From Azospira sp. I13 (GTDB lineage Bacteria > Pseudomonadota > Gammaproteobacteria > Burkholderiales > Rhodocyclaceae), in assembly GCF_003112695.1 (NCBI RefSeq), contig NZ_BFBP01000011.1:77401-141400 (forward strand): a stretch of 64,000 nucleotides of DNA. Reading direction: 5' to 3'. Under the pieces are notes generated by a model, which made no database searches, was not told the DNA's origin, and saw nothing but the letters and a program-made list of their open reading frames with translations. Position numbers and translations under genes: made by a program. Within the stretch, counting starts at the first letter, position 1. Every line of letters starts with the position of its first letter. Below are positions 27,937 through 38,064 of this stretch, one piece after another.

Positions 27937-30900
27937 ATGCCGCTCCCGGAAACCTCCCCACCGCCGGCCCTGCCCGACTACGCCGAGCTGCACTGCCTCT
28001 CCAACTTCTCCTTCCTGCGCGGTGCCTCCCACCCGGAGGAACTGGTGCAGCGGGCCGTGGAGCTGGGCTACGGCGCCCTGGCCGTCACCGACGAATGCGC
28101 CTTCGCCGGCTCGGTGCGGGCCCACGTGGCGGCCAAGGCAGTGGGCCTCAAGCTCATCCACGGCACCGAGATCGTGCTGGCCGACGGCCTCAAGCTGGTG
28201 CTGCTGGCGCAAAACCGGGAGGGCTACGGCAACCTTTCGGCCCTCGTCACCCTGGCCCGGCGCCGGGCCGAGAAAGGCGCCTACCGCCTCACCCGGGGCG
28301 ACCTGGAAGGCTTCGGCCCCAGCGGCGCCCTGCCCGACTGCCTGGCCCTGTGGGTGCCCGGCCCCACCGCCAATAGCATTGATCGCACCGATCACGCCGC
28401 CATCGCCAACACGGTCCCCCCAGCCAATGCAGCCGACGCCAGCAACGCCGCCGCCATTGCCGACGGCCGCTGGCTGGCCCAGCGTTTTCCGGGCCGGGCC
28501 TGGCTGGCCGTGGAACTCCACGCCGGGCCGGACGACCGGGGCCGCCTGGAGCAACTGCAACAACTGGCCGCCGACTGCGGCCTGCCGCTGCTTGCGGCGG
28601 GCGACGTACACATGCACAGCCGCGCCCGCCGGCCCCTGCAGGACGTGCTCACCGCCCTGCGCCTCAACACCACGGTCTTCGCCGCCGGCCACGCCCTCCA
28701 CCCCAACGGCGAACGCCACCTGCGCCCCCGCCTGCGCCTGGCCCGGCTCTACCCGCCCGAGCTGCTGGCCGAAACCCTGGCCGTGGCGGCCCGCTGCACC
28801 TTCTCCCTGGACGAGCTGCGCTACGAATACCCGGAAGAAGTGGTGCCCCACGGCCTCACCCCCGCCGCCTACCTGCGCCAGGAGGTGGAAGCGGGCCTCG
28901 TTGTGCGCTACCCGGCAGGGGTGCCGGAGAAGGCCCGGGCCCAGGTGGAATACGAGCTGGGCCTCATCGCCCGGCTGCAATACGAGGCCTACTTCCTCAC
29001 CGTGTACGACATCGTGCGCTTTGCCCGCAGCCGGGAAATCCTCTGCCAGGGCCGGGGCTCCGCCGCCAACTCGGCGGTGTGCTATGCCCTGGGCATCACC
29101 GAGGTGGACCCGGCCAAATCCGAACTGCTGTTCGAGCGCTTCATCTCCGCCGAGCGGGGCGAGCCGCCGGATATCGACGTGGATTTCGAGCACCAGCGGC
29201 GGGAGGAAGTCATCCAGTACCTCTACGCCAAATACGGCCGGGAGCGGGCCGCCCTCACCGGCGCCCTCATCACCTACCGCACCCGGGGGGCGCTGCGGGA
29301 TGCAGGCCGGGCCCTGGGCTTCGGCCGGGAGCAGATTGATGCCCTCGCCAACACCCTGGCCTGGTGGGATAGGCAGGACGAACTGCCCGAGCGCCTGCGG
29401 GCCGTGGGCCTGGACCCGGAAAGCCCCCGGGTGGCCAAGTGGCTGGCGGTGAGCCGCGCCCTGCGGGGGTTTCCAAGGCACCTGTCGCAGCACGTGGGCG
29501 GCTTCGTCATCTCCCGCGGCCCCCTGTCGCGGCTGGTGCCCATCGAAAACGCCGCCATGGCCGAGCGCAGCGTCATCCAGTGGGACAAGGACGACATCGA
29601 CGCCCTGGGCCTGATGAAGGTGGATGTGCTGGCCTTGGGCATGCTCTCCGCCATCCGCCGCGCCCTCGACATGCTCGGCGCCCGGGACGGCAGGCCGGTG
29701 CGGTTGCAGGACATTCCCCGGGAATCGAAAGCGGTGTACGACATGCTCTGCCGGGGCGACAGCCTGGGCATCTTCCAGGTGGAATCCCGGGCCCAGATGG
29801 CCATGCTGCCGCGCCTCAAGCCGCGCCAGTTCTACGATCTGGTGGTGCAGGTGGCCATCGTGCGGCCCGGCCCCATCCAGGGCGACATGGTCCATCCCTA
29901 CCTGAAGCGGCGCCACGGCGAAGAGAGAATCGAGAAAATCTCCCCGGCGGTGGACAAGGTGCTGCAACGCACCTACGGCGTGCCCATCTTCCAGGAGCAG
30001 GTGATGCAGCTGGCCGTGGTGGCCGCCGGCTTCACCCCGGGCGAGGCAGACCAGCTGCGCCGGGCCATGGCCGCCTGGAAGCGCAAGGGCGGCCTGGAGC
30101 CCTTCGAGCAGAAGCTCATCCGCGGGATGCAGGAACGGGGCCTGCCCGAATCCTTCGCCCGGCGCATCTTCGAGCAGATCAAAGGCTTCGGCGACTACGG
30201 CTTTCCCGAATCCCACGCCGCCAGCTTCGCCATCCTGGTTTATTTCTCCGCCTGGCTGAAACGCTTCGAGCCCGCCGCCTTCCTCTGCGGCCTGCTCAAC
30301 GCCCACCCCATGGGCTTCTACGCCCCCGCCCAACTGGTGCAGGACGCCCAGCGCCACGGCGTCACCGTGCTGCCGCCGGACGTCACCCACAGCGCCTGGG
30401 AATCCCTGCTGGTGGAACTGCTGCCCGATCATCCCCCCGCCCGCCCCCGCACCGTACGCCTGGGCCTGCGGGAAATCGCCGGCTTCAACCAGGCCGCCGC
30501 CGAACGCATCGTCGCCGCCCGGCAAGAAGGCCCCTTCCAATCCGTGGCCGACCTGGCCGCCCGGGCCGGGCTACAACGCCCGGAACTGGAACGCCTCGCC
30601 GCCGCCAATGCCCTCCACGCCCTGGCCGGCCACCGCCGCGCCGCCGCCTGGGAAAGCGCCGCCGTGGAAAACACCGGCCAGCCCCGCCACCATGGCAGCC
30701 GCAGCGGCCATGACCAGGAAGGGGAAAAGAGAAAGGGAAGAGGAAGCGCCAAAGCCCTGGGCAGACGCAGCGGCGCCAGCGATGCCACCCACGCAACAGG
30801 CCGCAGCAAAAACGGGATGGACCAGAGGGACAAGGGAGACGAAAGGGGCCACGCCCCCGCCCTCCCCATCCAGGGCGACCTCTTCTCCGCCCTGCCCCCG

Positions 30901-31353
30901 CCCGTGGAAGCGCCGCCGCCCCTGCCGCCCCCCACGGAAGGCGAAGACCTGGTGGCCGACTACGCCACCCTGGGCCTCACCCTGGGCCGCCATCCCCTGG
31001 CCCTGCTGCGGGATCGCCTCACGGCGGGCCGCTTCATCACCGCCGCCGAACTGCGGGCCGCGCCGGACAAGAAACTGGCCCGGGCCGCCGGCATCGTCAC
31101 CCACCGCCAGCGCCCCGGCACCGCCAGCGGCATCGTCTTCGTCACCATGGAAGACGAAACCGGCCCCATCAACGTCATCCTCCGTCCCGAACTGGTGGAA
31201 AAACAGCGCCGCGAAACCCTGGCCGCCCGCCTCCTGGGCGTCTACGGCCAACTCGAATCCCGCCACGGCGTCACCCATCTGGTGGCCAAACGGCTGGTGG
31301 ATCTGACGCCCCTACTGGGCCGGCTGGCGACCCGGAGTCGGGATTTTCATTAA
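27937..31353 (+). CDS. dnaE2: Error-prone DNA polymerase III alpha subunit DnaE2 (ImuC)
   Basis: 1138 residues against about 1030-1080 in the family. An N-terminal PHP domain (YAELHCLSNFSFLRGASHPEELV) leads into the polymerase core, with the catalytic acidic motif PPDIDVDFEHQRREEVIQY near 411 and MKVDVLALGML near 565. The tandem HhH and C-terminal OB-fold (GIVFVTMEDETGPINVILRPEL) follow. It performs mutagenic translesion synthesis with ImuA/ImuB. Low-complexity insertions lie at about 142-178 (TANSIDRTDHAAIANTVPPA) and 900-985 (charged, with GEKRKGRGSAK). A decayed copy of its 3' end lies at 44.46-44.80 kb. Confidence 0.95.
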   Translation: MPLPETSPPPALPDYAELHCLSNFSFLRGASHPEELVQRAVELGYGALAVTDECAFAGSVRAHVAAKAVGLKLIHGTEIVLADGLKLVLLAQNREGYGNLSALVTLARRRAEKGAYRLTRGDLEGFGPSGALPDCLALWVPGPTANSIDRTDHAAIANTVPPANAADASNAAAIADGRWLAQRFPGRAWLAVELHAGPDDRGRLEQLQQLAADCGLPLLAAGDVHMHSRARRPLQDVLTALRLNTTVFAAGHALHPNGERHLRPRLRLARLYPPELLAETLAVAARCTFSLDELRYEYPEEVVPHGLTPAAYLRQEVEAGLVVRYPAGVPEKARAQVEYELGLIARLQYEAYFLTVYDIVRFARSREILCQGRGSAANSAVCYALGITEVDPAKSELLFERFISAERGEPPDIDVDFEHQRREEVIQYLYAKYGRERAALTGALITYRTRGALRDAGRALGFGREQIDALANTLAWWDRQDELPERLRAVGLDPESPRVAKWLAVSRALRGFPRHLSQHVGGFVISRGPLSRLVPIENAAMAERSVIQWDKDDIDALGLMKVDVLALGMLSAIRRALDMLGARDGRPVRLQDIPRESKAVYDMLCRGDSLGIFQVESRAQMAMLPRLKPRQFYDLVVQVAIVRPGPIQGDMVHPYLKRRHGEERIEKISPAVDKVLQRTYGVPIFQEQVMQLAVVAAGFTPGEADQLRRAMAAWKRKGGLEPFEQKLIRGMQERGLPESFARRIFEQIKGFGDYGFPESHAASFAILVYFSAWLKRFEPAAFLCGLLNAHPMGFYAPAQLVQDAQRHGVTVLPPDVTHSAWESLLVELLPDHPPARPRTVRLGLREIAGFNQAAAERIVAARQEGPFQSVADLAARAGLQRPELERLAAANALHALAGHRRAAAWESAAVENTGQPRHHGSRSGHDQEGEKRKGRGSAKALGRRSGASDATHATGRSKNGMDQRDKGDERGHAPALPIQGDLFSALPPPVEAPPPLPPPTEGEDLVADYATLGLTLGRHPLALLRDRLTAGRFITAAELRAAPDKKLARAAGIVTHRQRPGTASGIVFVTMEDETGPINVILRPELVEKQRRETLAARLLGVYGQLESRHGVTHLVAKRLVDLTPLLGRLATRSRDFH

Positions 31354-31425
31354 GGCCTGGCGGACTGGGATGTAGGCGGAAGAAAGACTATTCCGGCAGA
31401 CGACAGTCGATAACCCGTATCTGCC

Positions 31426-33330
31426 TCAGCGATGAGAGGCTACCCTCAGACAGTTACGCCCGGATTGCTTGGCTTCATAAAGCGCCTGATCTGCCCGCGT
31501 GAATGTGGCCTCCAAGTTATCGGGTGGAGCACCCAGTTCAGATATGCCCAAACTGATGGTGAACCTAAGTTGTTTCTCGGGAAGATCGACCGCGCAGGCA
31601 CGCACCGCATCAAGAATTCGTTCCCCAAGAATGGCGGCTCCCTCGCCATCGGTACCAGGGAGCACCACACCGAATTCTTCGCCCCCCAAGCGGCCTAAAA
31701 CGTCGGTTTTACGCAGTACGGAAGCGACCGCCTCAACGAGTTTCTTGAGGACGATATCGCCGACCGGATGCCCATACGTGTCATTGATGCTTTTGAACTT
31801 GTCCGCGTCAAGAATCATGAGACTGACGGGGTGACCAAGGCGTTGGGCCAGAGCGGCTAAATTATCGGCTTCGCTCGTGAATGCTCTTCGATTCAATACC
31901 CCCGTCAGGCCATCTGTGGTGGCCAGGCGTTGCAGCTCCTGTTCTACGATCTTGCGCTCACTGATATCGCGAATGATCCCAACGTGCAGCCGAACCCCTC
32001 CCTCATCCGTCGTGCCAACGCTGACTTCTATCGGGAATTCTCGTCCATCTTTGGCACGACCCAGAACCTCCCGCCCTCTGGCCATGGCTCGAACGGCCTC
32101 TCCATTATTCGTTGCCTCCACCAACCCCTGGTGTTCATCCGCAAAATTCGGGGGCATCAAGCACCCCAGTGGTTGGCCAACGATTTCCTCGTTGGCGTAG
32201 CCAAACATATTTTCCGCGGCCTTGTTGAATTCCCGAATAAGCCCATCGCTGCCAATGACAACCACGGCATCCAGGGCCGTGTTCATGAAAATTCTGGCTT
32301 GGGCCTCTCTTTGATGGAGTTCTGCCGTGCGCTCGACGACGCGCTGCTCCAAATTCCGATTAGCAGTCTCCAGATCCCGTAAGGCCTGACGGCGGCGCTG
32401 ATATTGCCGAAGTGCAATCCCCGCGAGCCATACAAGCAGTGCGTTGCTACTGAGAGCAATGATCCAGTAGTTAAAGATGCTTTGGTGCCATCGGGCCAAC
32501 ACCTTATCGACATCTGCCGTTGCCATTACGCTAACGGGAAATTTCTCCGAGGTTGCATAGGCGCCAAATCCCTGGGGATCGCCAAAGCGGGTCGAATCAC
32601 TGATCTCACCTTTTTCAGCCGGACCATTCGGATTGGCAAGAGCGGTAACGTTATGCCAAAGGTTTTCCCGACATGCCTGAGAGTCTGGAAGACAGGCGAT
32701 GGCCCTGCCCCGGTGATGAACGAGCCGCAGGGTATAGCCATCCGGCAAGGCCGCATCGCTGAGTAAACGGCTGATTTCCATCGGCTCAATGCCGGCAGCA
32801 ATGACCCCCAGAAACCGATTGCCATCGTTCACGACTCTACGGCTGACCGGAATGAACAGGGCGTTGTCCAGCCGGCTTTTGATGGGATCACCGATGTAGA
32901 GCCCTTGGTCCCAGCGAGAGGCGACTTGCTGAAAATATTCCCGGTCAGCGACATTGGCACGGGGAGCGGGGAAATCTGCCGACAACTCGGCAAGATCACC
33001 GTTGCTACGAACCAAAAACAACCACCGAAGACTCGGAGTAATGGCATGACGCCGGACCAGCAGTCGATGCACGTAATTGTCGGGGCGCTCAGCAATACCC
33101 CCCCTGGCACTCACCACTTCGCCAATGCCAGAGAGCGTTCGGTCATAGGTATCCAGAAGTTGCTCGACTCGACCGAGAATGACATCCGTCGCATTGCGTA
33201 GTCTGGTTTTCGCATCCATCAGCACCTCTTCCCTGGCATCCACGGCCATGGTGTAGAGACGTAGATCAACCAAGACAATCAGCAGGAGAAGCAACAATAC
33301 CCAGCGCAAACTTTCCCGAAGTGCAGACAC
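31426..33330 (-). CDS. Membrane diguanylate cyclase, dCache-PAS-GGDEF
   Basis: 634 residues. A membrane helix lies at about 11-28, then a periplasmic double-Cache domain (VADREYFQQVASRWDQGLYIGDPIKSR) and a second helix near 290-311. A short coiled coil, one PAS domain (AQARIFMNTALDAVVVIGSDGLI) and a GGDEF domain follow. The active loop is GGEEF near 547, and RKTD upstream forms the inhibitory site, so it is an active c-di-GMP synthase with feedback control. The base composition is lower in GC than the flanking dnaE2. It faces away from the kinase gene, with 147 bp between starts. Confidence 0.93.
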   Translation of the reverse strand: MSALRESLRWVLLLLLLIVLVDLRLYTMAVDAREEVLMDAKTRLRNATDVILGRVEQLLDTYDRTLSGIGEVVSARGGIAERPDNYVHRLLVRRHAITPSLRWLFLVRSNGDLAELSADFPAPRANVADREYFQQVASRWDQGLYIGDPIKSRLDNALFIPVSRRVVNDGNRFLGVIAAGIEPMEISRLLSDAALPDGYTLRLVHHRGRAIACLPDSQACRENLWHNVTALANPNGPAEKGEISDSTRFGDPQGFGAYATSEKFPVSVMATADVDKVLARWHQSIFNYWIIALSSNALLVWLAGIALRQYQRRRQALRDLETANRNLEQRVVERTAELHQREAQARIFMNTALDAVVVIGSDGLIREFNKAAENMFGYANEEIVGQPLGCLMPPNFADEHQGLVEATNNGEAVRAMARGREVLGRAKDGREFPIEVSVGTTDEGGVRLHVGIIRDISERKIVEQELQRLATTDGLTGVLNRRAFTSEADNLAALAQRLGHPVSLMILDADKFKSINDTYGHPVGDIVLKKLVEAVASVLRKTDVLGRLGGEEFGVVLPGTDGEGAAILGERILDAVRACAVDLPEKQLRFTISLGISELGAPPDNLEATFTRADQALYEAKQSGRNCLRVASHR

Positions 33331-33477
33331 TATCCATCCCCAAGTTGATTTTTCGAGCCTGATCTGAATAGCGTTTGGGACAAGCTATGCTAGCTTACGG
33401 TCCAGCGTAGTTCAGGGGCTACATCTTTACGCGGCAACCATAGCAGTATCCCCATCAGTTTCACAAAGACAAAAATC

Positions 33478-34986
33478 ATGAAATCAGGGAAAGAGGAATC
33501 GTTGTCGATAGAACGTCTGATTGAGGATTTGAGACAAAAAAATAGGGATCTCAAATCAATCCTCGACAACATGCCGTCGATGATTGGTTATTGGGATCGC
33601 AACTGTATCAATCGTTTCGGCAACTATGCTTACCGGATTTGGTTTGGCATCGATCCCGAGACCATGCCCGGGCGACATATCCGAGAGGTGATCGGGGAAG
33701 ATCGCTATAAGCTCAATCTCCCCTACATTGAGGCCGCTCTGGCTGGACAATTTCAGTCGTTCGAACGAATGATTCCTCTCCCTGATGGGGAGATTCGGCA
33801 TTCTCTGGCGAACTATATCCCGGATATTGTGGATGGACAGGTACAGGGCTTTTATGTGCTTGTGTCCGATATCACCCCCTTGAAGCGGGCTCAGAGTGAG
33901 CTTCGGGCCAGTGAGGAAAGATACCGGGCAGTCGTCGAAGACCAGACTGAGGTCATTTCCCGTTTCCGTCCGGATGGCAGGCTGGTTTTCGTCAATGATG
34001 TTTATTGTCGAGTTTTTGCTAAAACTCGACGGGAGTTGCTGCCTGGGAGTTGGATGCCCGTGGCCCATCCTGATGACCTTCCTATGGTGGAGCGGCGTCT
34101 GAAGGAGCTAACTCCGGCTAATCCGCTAGTCGTAATCGAAAACCGGGTCTATTCCGGCCAGGGAAGACTGATGTGGATGCAGTTCGTTAACCGGGGTTTT
34201 TTTGATCAGTCAGGGATGTTGCGTGAGATTCAGTCAGTGGGCCGGGACATCACGGAGCGAAAACAAGCAGAGGAGTCCCTGGCGCAGGCCAGAGCAGAAC
34301 TTGAGCGGAGAGTGGAGGAGCAGACCAAGCAGTTACGCCAGATGTCCTTGCAACTGGCCTTTGTAGAAGAGCGGGAGCGTCAAAGCATTGCTCGTGATTT
34401 GCATGATGAGTTGGGTCAAGTCCTTCACGTAATGAAGCTCAAGTTGGACCGATTGAGCAAAGACGGGATACCCGACACATTGATTCAGGATTTGCATGGA
34501 TTAGTGGCTGATGCCAGTCGTCAGGTTCGAACGCTGACATCCCAATTAAGTCCTCCCGTGCTACTCAGTCTTGGGTTGGGTCCAGCCTTGCACACGCTTG
34601 GCGACGAGTTGCTTCAGCGTTATCAATTGAAGGTTATTTGCCATATAGAGGCTGGGACACCTCCCATCAATCAAACCCAGGCAGCGATCTTGTACCGGGC
34701 GGCTAGAGAGCTTCTGATTAATGCCGCCAAGCATTCGGGCACAAATTTGGCTGTACTGACCATGCAGCAGTCCGCAGATACTTTGTGCATATCTGTGAGT
34801 GACCAGGGGCGCGGAATGAACGTGAATCAAATCCCCGCCCAAGAAGCAGGGGGGTTCGGCTTGGCCAGCGTACGTGAACGCATACAGTCTCTTGGTGGAC
34901 GCATCCAGTTTGACAGCGCTGATGGTGATGGTTGCTGCATCACCATGTGCATTCCTCTCAAAAACATTACCACCGTCAATGTGTAA
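33478..34986 (+). CDS. PAS-PAS histidine kinase, NarX/UhpB-like
   Basis: 502 residues, no membrane helix. Two PAS domains (SILDNMPSMIGYWDRNCINRFGN, then YRAVVEDQTEVISRFRPDGRLVF) are each followed by PAC-like motifs. A coiled coil and a HisKA_3 dimerisation segment with the phospho-acceptor His309 in SIARDLHDELGQ follow. A HATPase domain with AARELLINAAKHSG (N-box) and DQGRGMN (G1) closes the protein. It should phosphorylate the response regulator encoded 2 nt downstream. A soluble PAS kinase of this kind senses an internal cue such as redox state; the ligand is unknown. Confidence 0.93.
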   Translation: MKSGKEESLSIERLIEDLRQKNRDLKSILDNMPSMIGYWDRNCINRFGNYAYRIWFGIDPETMPGRHIREVIGEDRYKLNLPYIEAALAGQFQSFERMIPLPDGEIRHSLANYIPDIVDGQVQGFYVLVSDITPLKRAQSELRASEERYRAVVEDQTEVISRFRPDGRLVFVNDVYCRVFAKTRRELLPGSWMPVAHPDDLPMVERRLKELTPANPLVVIENRVYSGQGRLMWMQFVNRGFFDQSGMLREIQSVGRDITERKQAEESLAQARAELERRVEEQTKQLRQMSLQLAFVEERERQSIARDLHDELGQVLHVMKLKLDRLSKDGIPDTLIQDLHGLVADASRQVRTLTSQLSPPVLLSLGLGPALHTLGDELLQRYQLKVICHIEAGTPPINQTQAAILYRAARELLINAAKHSGTNLAVLTMQQSADTLCISVSDQGRGMNVNQIPAQEAGGFGLASVRERIQSLGGRIQFDSADGDGCCITMCIPLKNITTVNV

Positions 34987-34988
34987 CC

Positions 34989-35633
34989 ATGGCTATTCGA
35001 TTTTTGCTGGCGGATGACCACCGCATGTTCCGGGAAACCCTTTGCCATATGCTGGAGGGAGTTCCTGACCTGGAGTTGCTAGGGCAGGTAGGGTCTGGGA
35101 AAGAACTACTTGATGTTCTGGCTCGGGTTAAAGCTGACCTGGTGGTCCTTGATGTGGGGTTGCCAGACATGTCGGGAATCGAGCTGGCTAGGAAAGTCCG
35201 TTCAGCCCATCCTTTGGTTTTTATTGTGGCGCTGTCCGGATATACAGATCGACTTTTCGTCGACGAAATGCTCAAGGCAGGGGCAAAAGGGTATGTCGCA
35301 AAGTCTGCCGGAGCCGATGATTTGGTAAGGGCCATGCGAGCCGTGATAGAGGGAAATGTCTTCCTTTCTCCGGAAGTGGCTGCAGTTCTTATGCCCGATG
35401 TCGGTGAAAATGGTGAAGCGCCATTGTCCCTACTGGGCAAACGTGAAAGAGAAATCCTCGGCCTGCTTGCCAGCGGCAAGACTTCTCCCGATATTGCGCT
35501 GTTACTGGGTATTTCGGTCGGGACAGTGCAAGTCCATCGCCGGAATATCAAGGCCAAGCTGGGACTGCGGTCGGTAGCGGATCTGACCCGCTATGCAATC
35601 CGTCAAGGCTTGGCTCACAGTCAGCAAGGATAA
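34989..35633 (+). CDS. NarL/FixJ-family response regulator
   Basis: 214 residues from ATG 34989. The receiver domain has FLLADDHRMF (acidic pocket), the phospho-acceptor Asp55 in VVLDVGLPDMSG, and the conserved Lys in KGYVAKSAG. A LuxR-type helix-turn-helix follows, GKREREILGLLASGKTSPDIALLLGISVGTVQVHRRNIKAKLGL. It is the evident partner of the upstream kinase (2-nt spacing). A 7-2-7 NarL-type palindrome begins 7 nt after its stop codon, which suggests it controls the downstream chemoreceptor gene or itself. Confidence 0.94.
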   Translation: MAIRFLLADDHRMFRETLCHMLEGVPDLELLGQVGSGKELLDVLARVKADLVVLDVGLPDMSGIELARKVRSAHPLVFIVALSGYTDRLFVDEMLKAGAKGYVAKSAGADDLVRAMRAVIEGNVFLSPEVAAVLMPDVGENGEAPLSLLGKREREILGLLASGKTSPDIALLLGISVGTVQVHRRNIKAKLGLRSVADLTRYAIRQGLAHSQQG

Positions 35634-35639
35634 GATTAG

Positions 35640-35655
35640 TACCCAGAAATGGGTA
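35640..35655. promoter_or_regulatory. NarL-type 7-2-7 binding site
   Basis: TACCCAG-AA-ATGGGTA. The NarL/NarP 7-2-7 consensus is TACYYMT-N2-AKRRGTA; only one position in the left half differs. It lies 184 bp before the Aer-like gene and directly after the regulator gene. Confidence 0.55.
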
Positions 35656-35838
35656 TTCAGATTATCGGTTTGGCGGAATTGTTAGCTTCGGTGTCGGCCC
35701 TTATCCTCCAGATAGGGACTATTACATTTCTCTTATCCTTCAAAACCCGCGTATTTGCTGGTTTTCCGACGATAGTCCCTGGATTTTCGCGCCATTCCAG
35801 CTGTTCCGGAGTGGCCTTAGAAATATTGGGACCTTCCG

Positions 35839-37473
35839 ATGAGAAACAACCAGCCTGTTACAAAAATAGAGACACTGTTGCCAGAAGGGGAGTTCATTTA
35901 TTCCCGGACGGATTCGAAGGGGCAAATTACTGAGGCTAACGAGGCTTTTGCTCATATCAGTGGATATGAGCGGGATGAAATGCTGGGGCAGCCCCACAAC
36001 ATGGTGCGCCATCCCGACATGCCGCCTCAAGCATTTCAGGACATGTGGCAGGATCTCAAGGCTGGCTTGCCGTGGCGTGGTTTGGTCAAAAATCGCCGGA
36101 AGGACGGAGGCTTTTACTGGGTCGTGGCAAATGCCTCTCCGGTTCGTGAGCACGGCCAAGTGGTGGGGTACCAGTCCGTGCGTTCCCGTCCGTCACGGGA
36201 TGAAGTGGCCGCCGCAGATGCTGCTTACAAGCGCTTGAAAGCTGGGGATACGAGTATCAAGGTTCTGCACGGGCGGATAGTCCCCAGCCATCGCTCCATA
36301 TGGAGTCGGCTGGGTAGCCTTGGCACCCTGTCCTGGATCATCGGCCTGGCATTGCTGGGCATGAGTCTGACCCTGCTGGCCATGCCGAACATTCCGCCCC
36401 ATATGGCGGATGATGTGGCCTATTTCTTGGGAGGAGTAGGCGGCCTGCTCGGAATTTACTTCCTGGCAGTATTCATGCCCCGTTTACGCAGCGACTTGAA
36501 TGCTACCGGGGCTTATCTTGATCGCTTGCTGATGACGGGAGACCTCAAGAATCAGTTCAAGCTCGAACGTCAGGATGAACTAGGTGAGGTAATGCGGAAA
36601 GTCAGCCAGTTTGTTTCCTGGATTCAGTCTACCGTCCAGGGCATTGGTGATGCCGCGACCCAGGTCAATCGTGTAGCCCTGGAGGTTAGTCAAGGTGTTC
36701 ACAATGTTCACGAGTCAGCCAGGGTCCAAAGTGATGCAACCTCATCTGCAGCTGCCGGCATCGAGGAAATAACTGTCTCAATCGGCGAAGTGGCTAGCCA
36801 TGCTGCTGCAACGCGGGATAGTGCTTCGGTAGCGGCAGATGTTTCGGCACAAGGGGCTGATCTGTCAGCGCAAGCTTGTGCAACGATTCTTGCTCTGGCC
36901 GACACGGTTAAGAATTCCGCCGCACAAGTGGAGCTATTGGGTAACCAGTCAGAAGAGATTTCTCGTATTACCGGGGTAATCAAGGAAATCGCTGATCAAA
37001 CCAACCTTCTGGCATTGAATGCAGCCATTGAAGCAGCCCGTGCTGGAGAGCAAGGCCGAGGTTTTGCCGTGGTGGCGGATGAAGTCCGAAAACTGGCCGA
37101 ACGTACGGCAAAGGCTACGGAAGAAATTAGCACCATGATCCAGTCTGTGCAGTCTGAGACTAGCAAGGCTGTAGAGGGTATGCGATCCGGAGCCCAGCAG
37201 GTCGAAAGTGGCGTTCAACTGGTCCAGGAGGCACAGTCGTCCCTCCATGAAATCAATCAACAGATGGCCAGAACCGTGGAAATGGTGAATGACATCTCCC
37301 ACTCTTCTGATGAGCAGCAACAGGCCATGACCCTGATGGCCCAAAATGTTGAACGGGTTGCAGCCATGACCGAACAGAACATGGCAGTCGTTATCCAGAC
37401 GGATACGACGGTCAACTATTTGAATGATGTCGTTGATCGGATGCGAAAGGCTGTTGCACAGTATTCCGTCTAA
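35839..37473 (+). CDS. Aer-like aerotaxis/energy-taxis receptor
   Basis: 544 residues. An N-terminal PAS domain with [25 protein letters not shown] and [18 protein letters not shown] and [18 protein letters not shown] is the Aer pattern, which binds FAD. A short membrane region of two helices (about 155-215) anchors it, then HAMP-like and the signalling domain [27 protein letters not shown]. It directs motility along redox or oxygen gradients. It lies 205 nt after the response regulator gene and belongs to the same lower-GC signalling block. Confidence 0.93.
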   Translation: MRNNQPVTKIETLLPEGEFIYSRTDSKGQITEANEAFAHISGYERDEMLGQPHNMVRHPDMPPQAFQDMWQDLKAGLPWRGLVKNRRKDGGFYWVVANASPVREHGQVVGYQSVRSRPSRDEVAAADAAYKRLKAGDTSIKVLHGRIVPSHRSIWSRLGSLGTLSWIIGLALLGMSLTLLAMPNIPPHMADDVAYFLGGVGGLLGIYFLAVFMPRLRSDLNATGAYLDRLLMTGDLKNQFKLERQDELGEVMRKVSQFVSWIQSTVQGIGDAATQVNRVALEVSQGVHNVHESARVQSDATSSAAAGIEEITVSIGEVASHAAATRDSASVAADVSAQGADLSAQACATILALADTVKNSAAQVELLGNQSEEISRITGVIKEIADQTNLLALNAAIEAARAGEQGRGFAVVADEVRKLAERTAKATEEISTMIQSVQSETSKAVEGMRSGAQQVESGVQLVQEAQSSLHEINQQMARTVEMVNDISHSSDEQQQAMTLMAQNVERVAAMTEQNMAVVIQTDTTVNYLNDVVDRMRKAVAQYSV

Positions 37474-37622
37474 ATTTTCATGGACTCGACTGATTGGGAA
37501 TCCGATCTCGAAGCGCCCATCGGGCAATCTCGCTGAATCTGGATAGCTACAACGAATCACTGATACATTTCGCGACACATGTTTCGCACAAGAACCTCTG
37601 CAGGAGGTCCTTTACTTTTCTA

Positions 37623-37693
37623 ACCAGGTCCGGGACAAAGATTAACCTGGTAGGCACAAGATGATTTTGAGGCATGCTTGATCTGGCATGCCT
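37623..37693. repeat. Two inverted repeats upstream of the HD-GYP gene
   Basis: ACCAGGT (37623-37629) pairs with ACCTGGT (37645-37651), and AGGCATGC (37670-37677) pairs perfectly with GCATGCCT (37686-37693). They sit in the 263-bp interval between the Aer-like gene and the HD-GYP start. They could be a terminator of the former without a T-run, or operators of the latter. Confidence 0.4.
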
Positions 37694-38064
37694 ATTACTA
37701 TCCGATTTCCAATTTGATCGCCTGATTGAGGCTTGAATGGTTATGGCTGTTGCAGAGCGTTTTACAAGAATATCGATTACGTCGGCACTGATAATAAATA
37801 TTGCAGCATTAACCATTGTGGTGGGAGCTCTTTGCGCTTGGTTTGTGACGACCCTTGGTACTCGATACATCCACCACCAGGAAAGTGTGCGGCTTGCTGA
37901 AATGGGGCGGCATATTGCTGGTGCCATATCGCATGCCATGCAGGAACGGGAGGCAGAGGTTCGCGGAATCAGGGACCTTTTCGAGAACGAATTGGCGAGT
38001 TCCTCTGATTCACAAAAGCGAGAGGTAATGAATCGAGCTCGCAGTGCTCGTCAGCATTTTTCTT

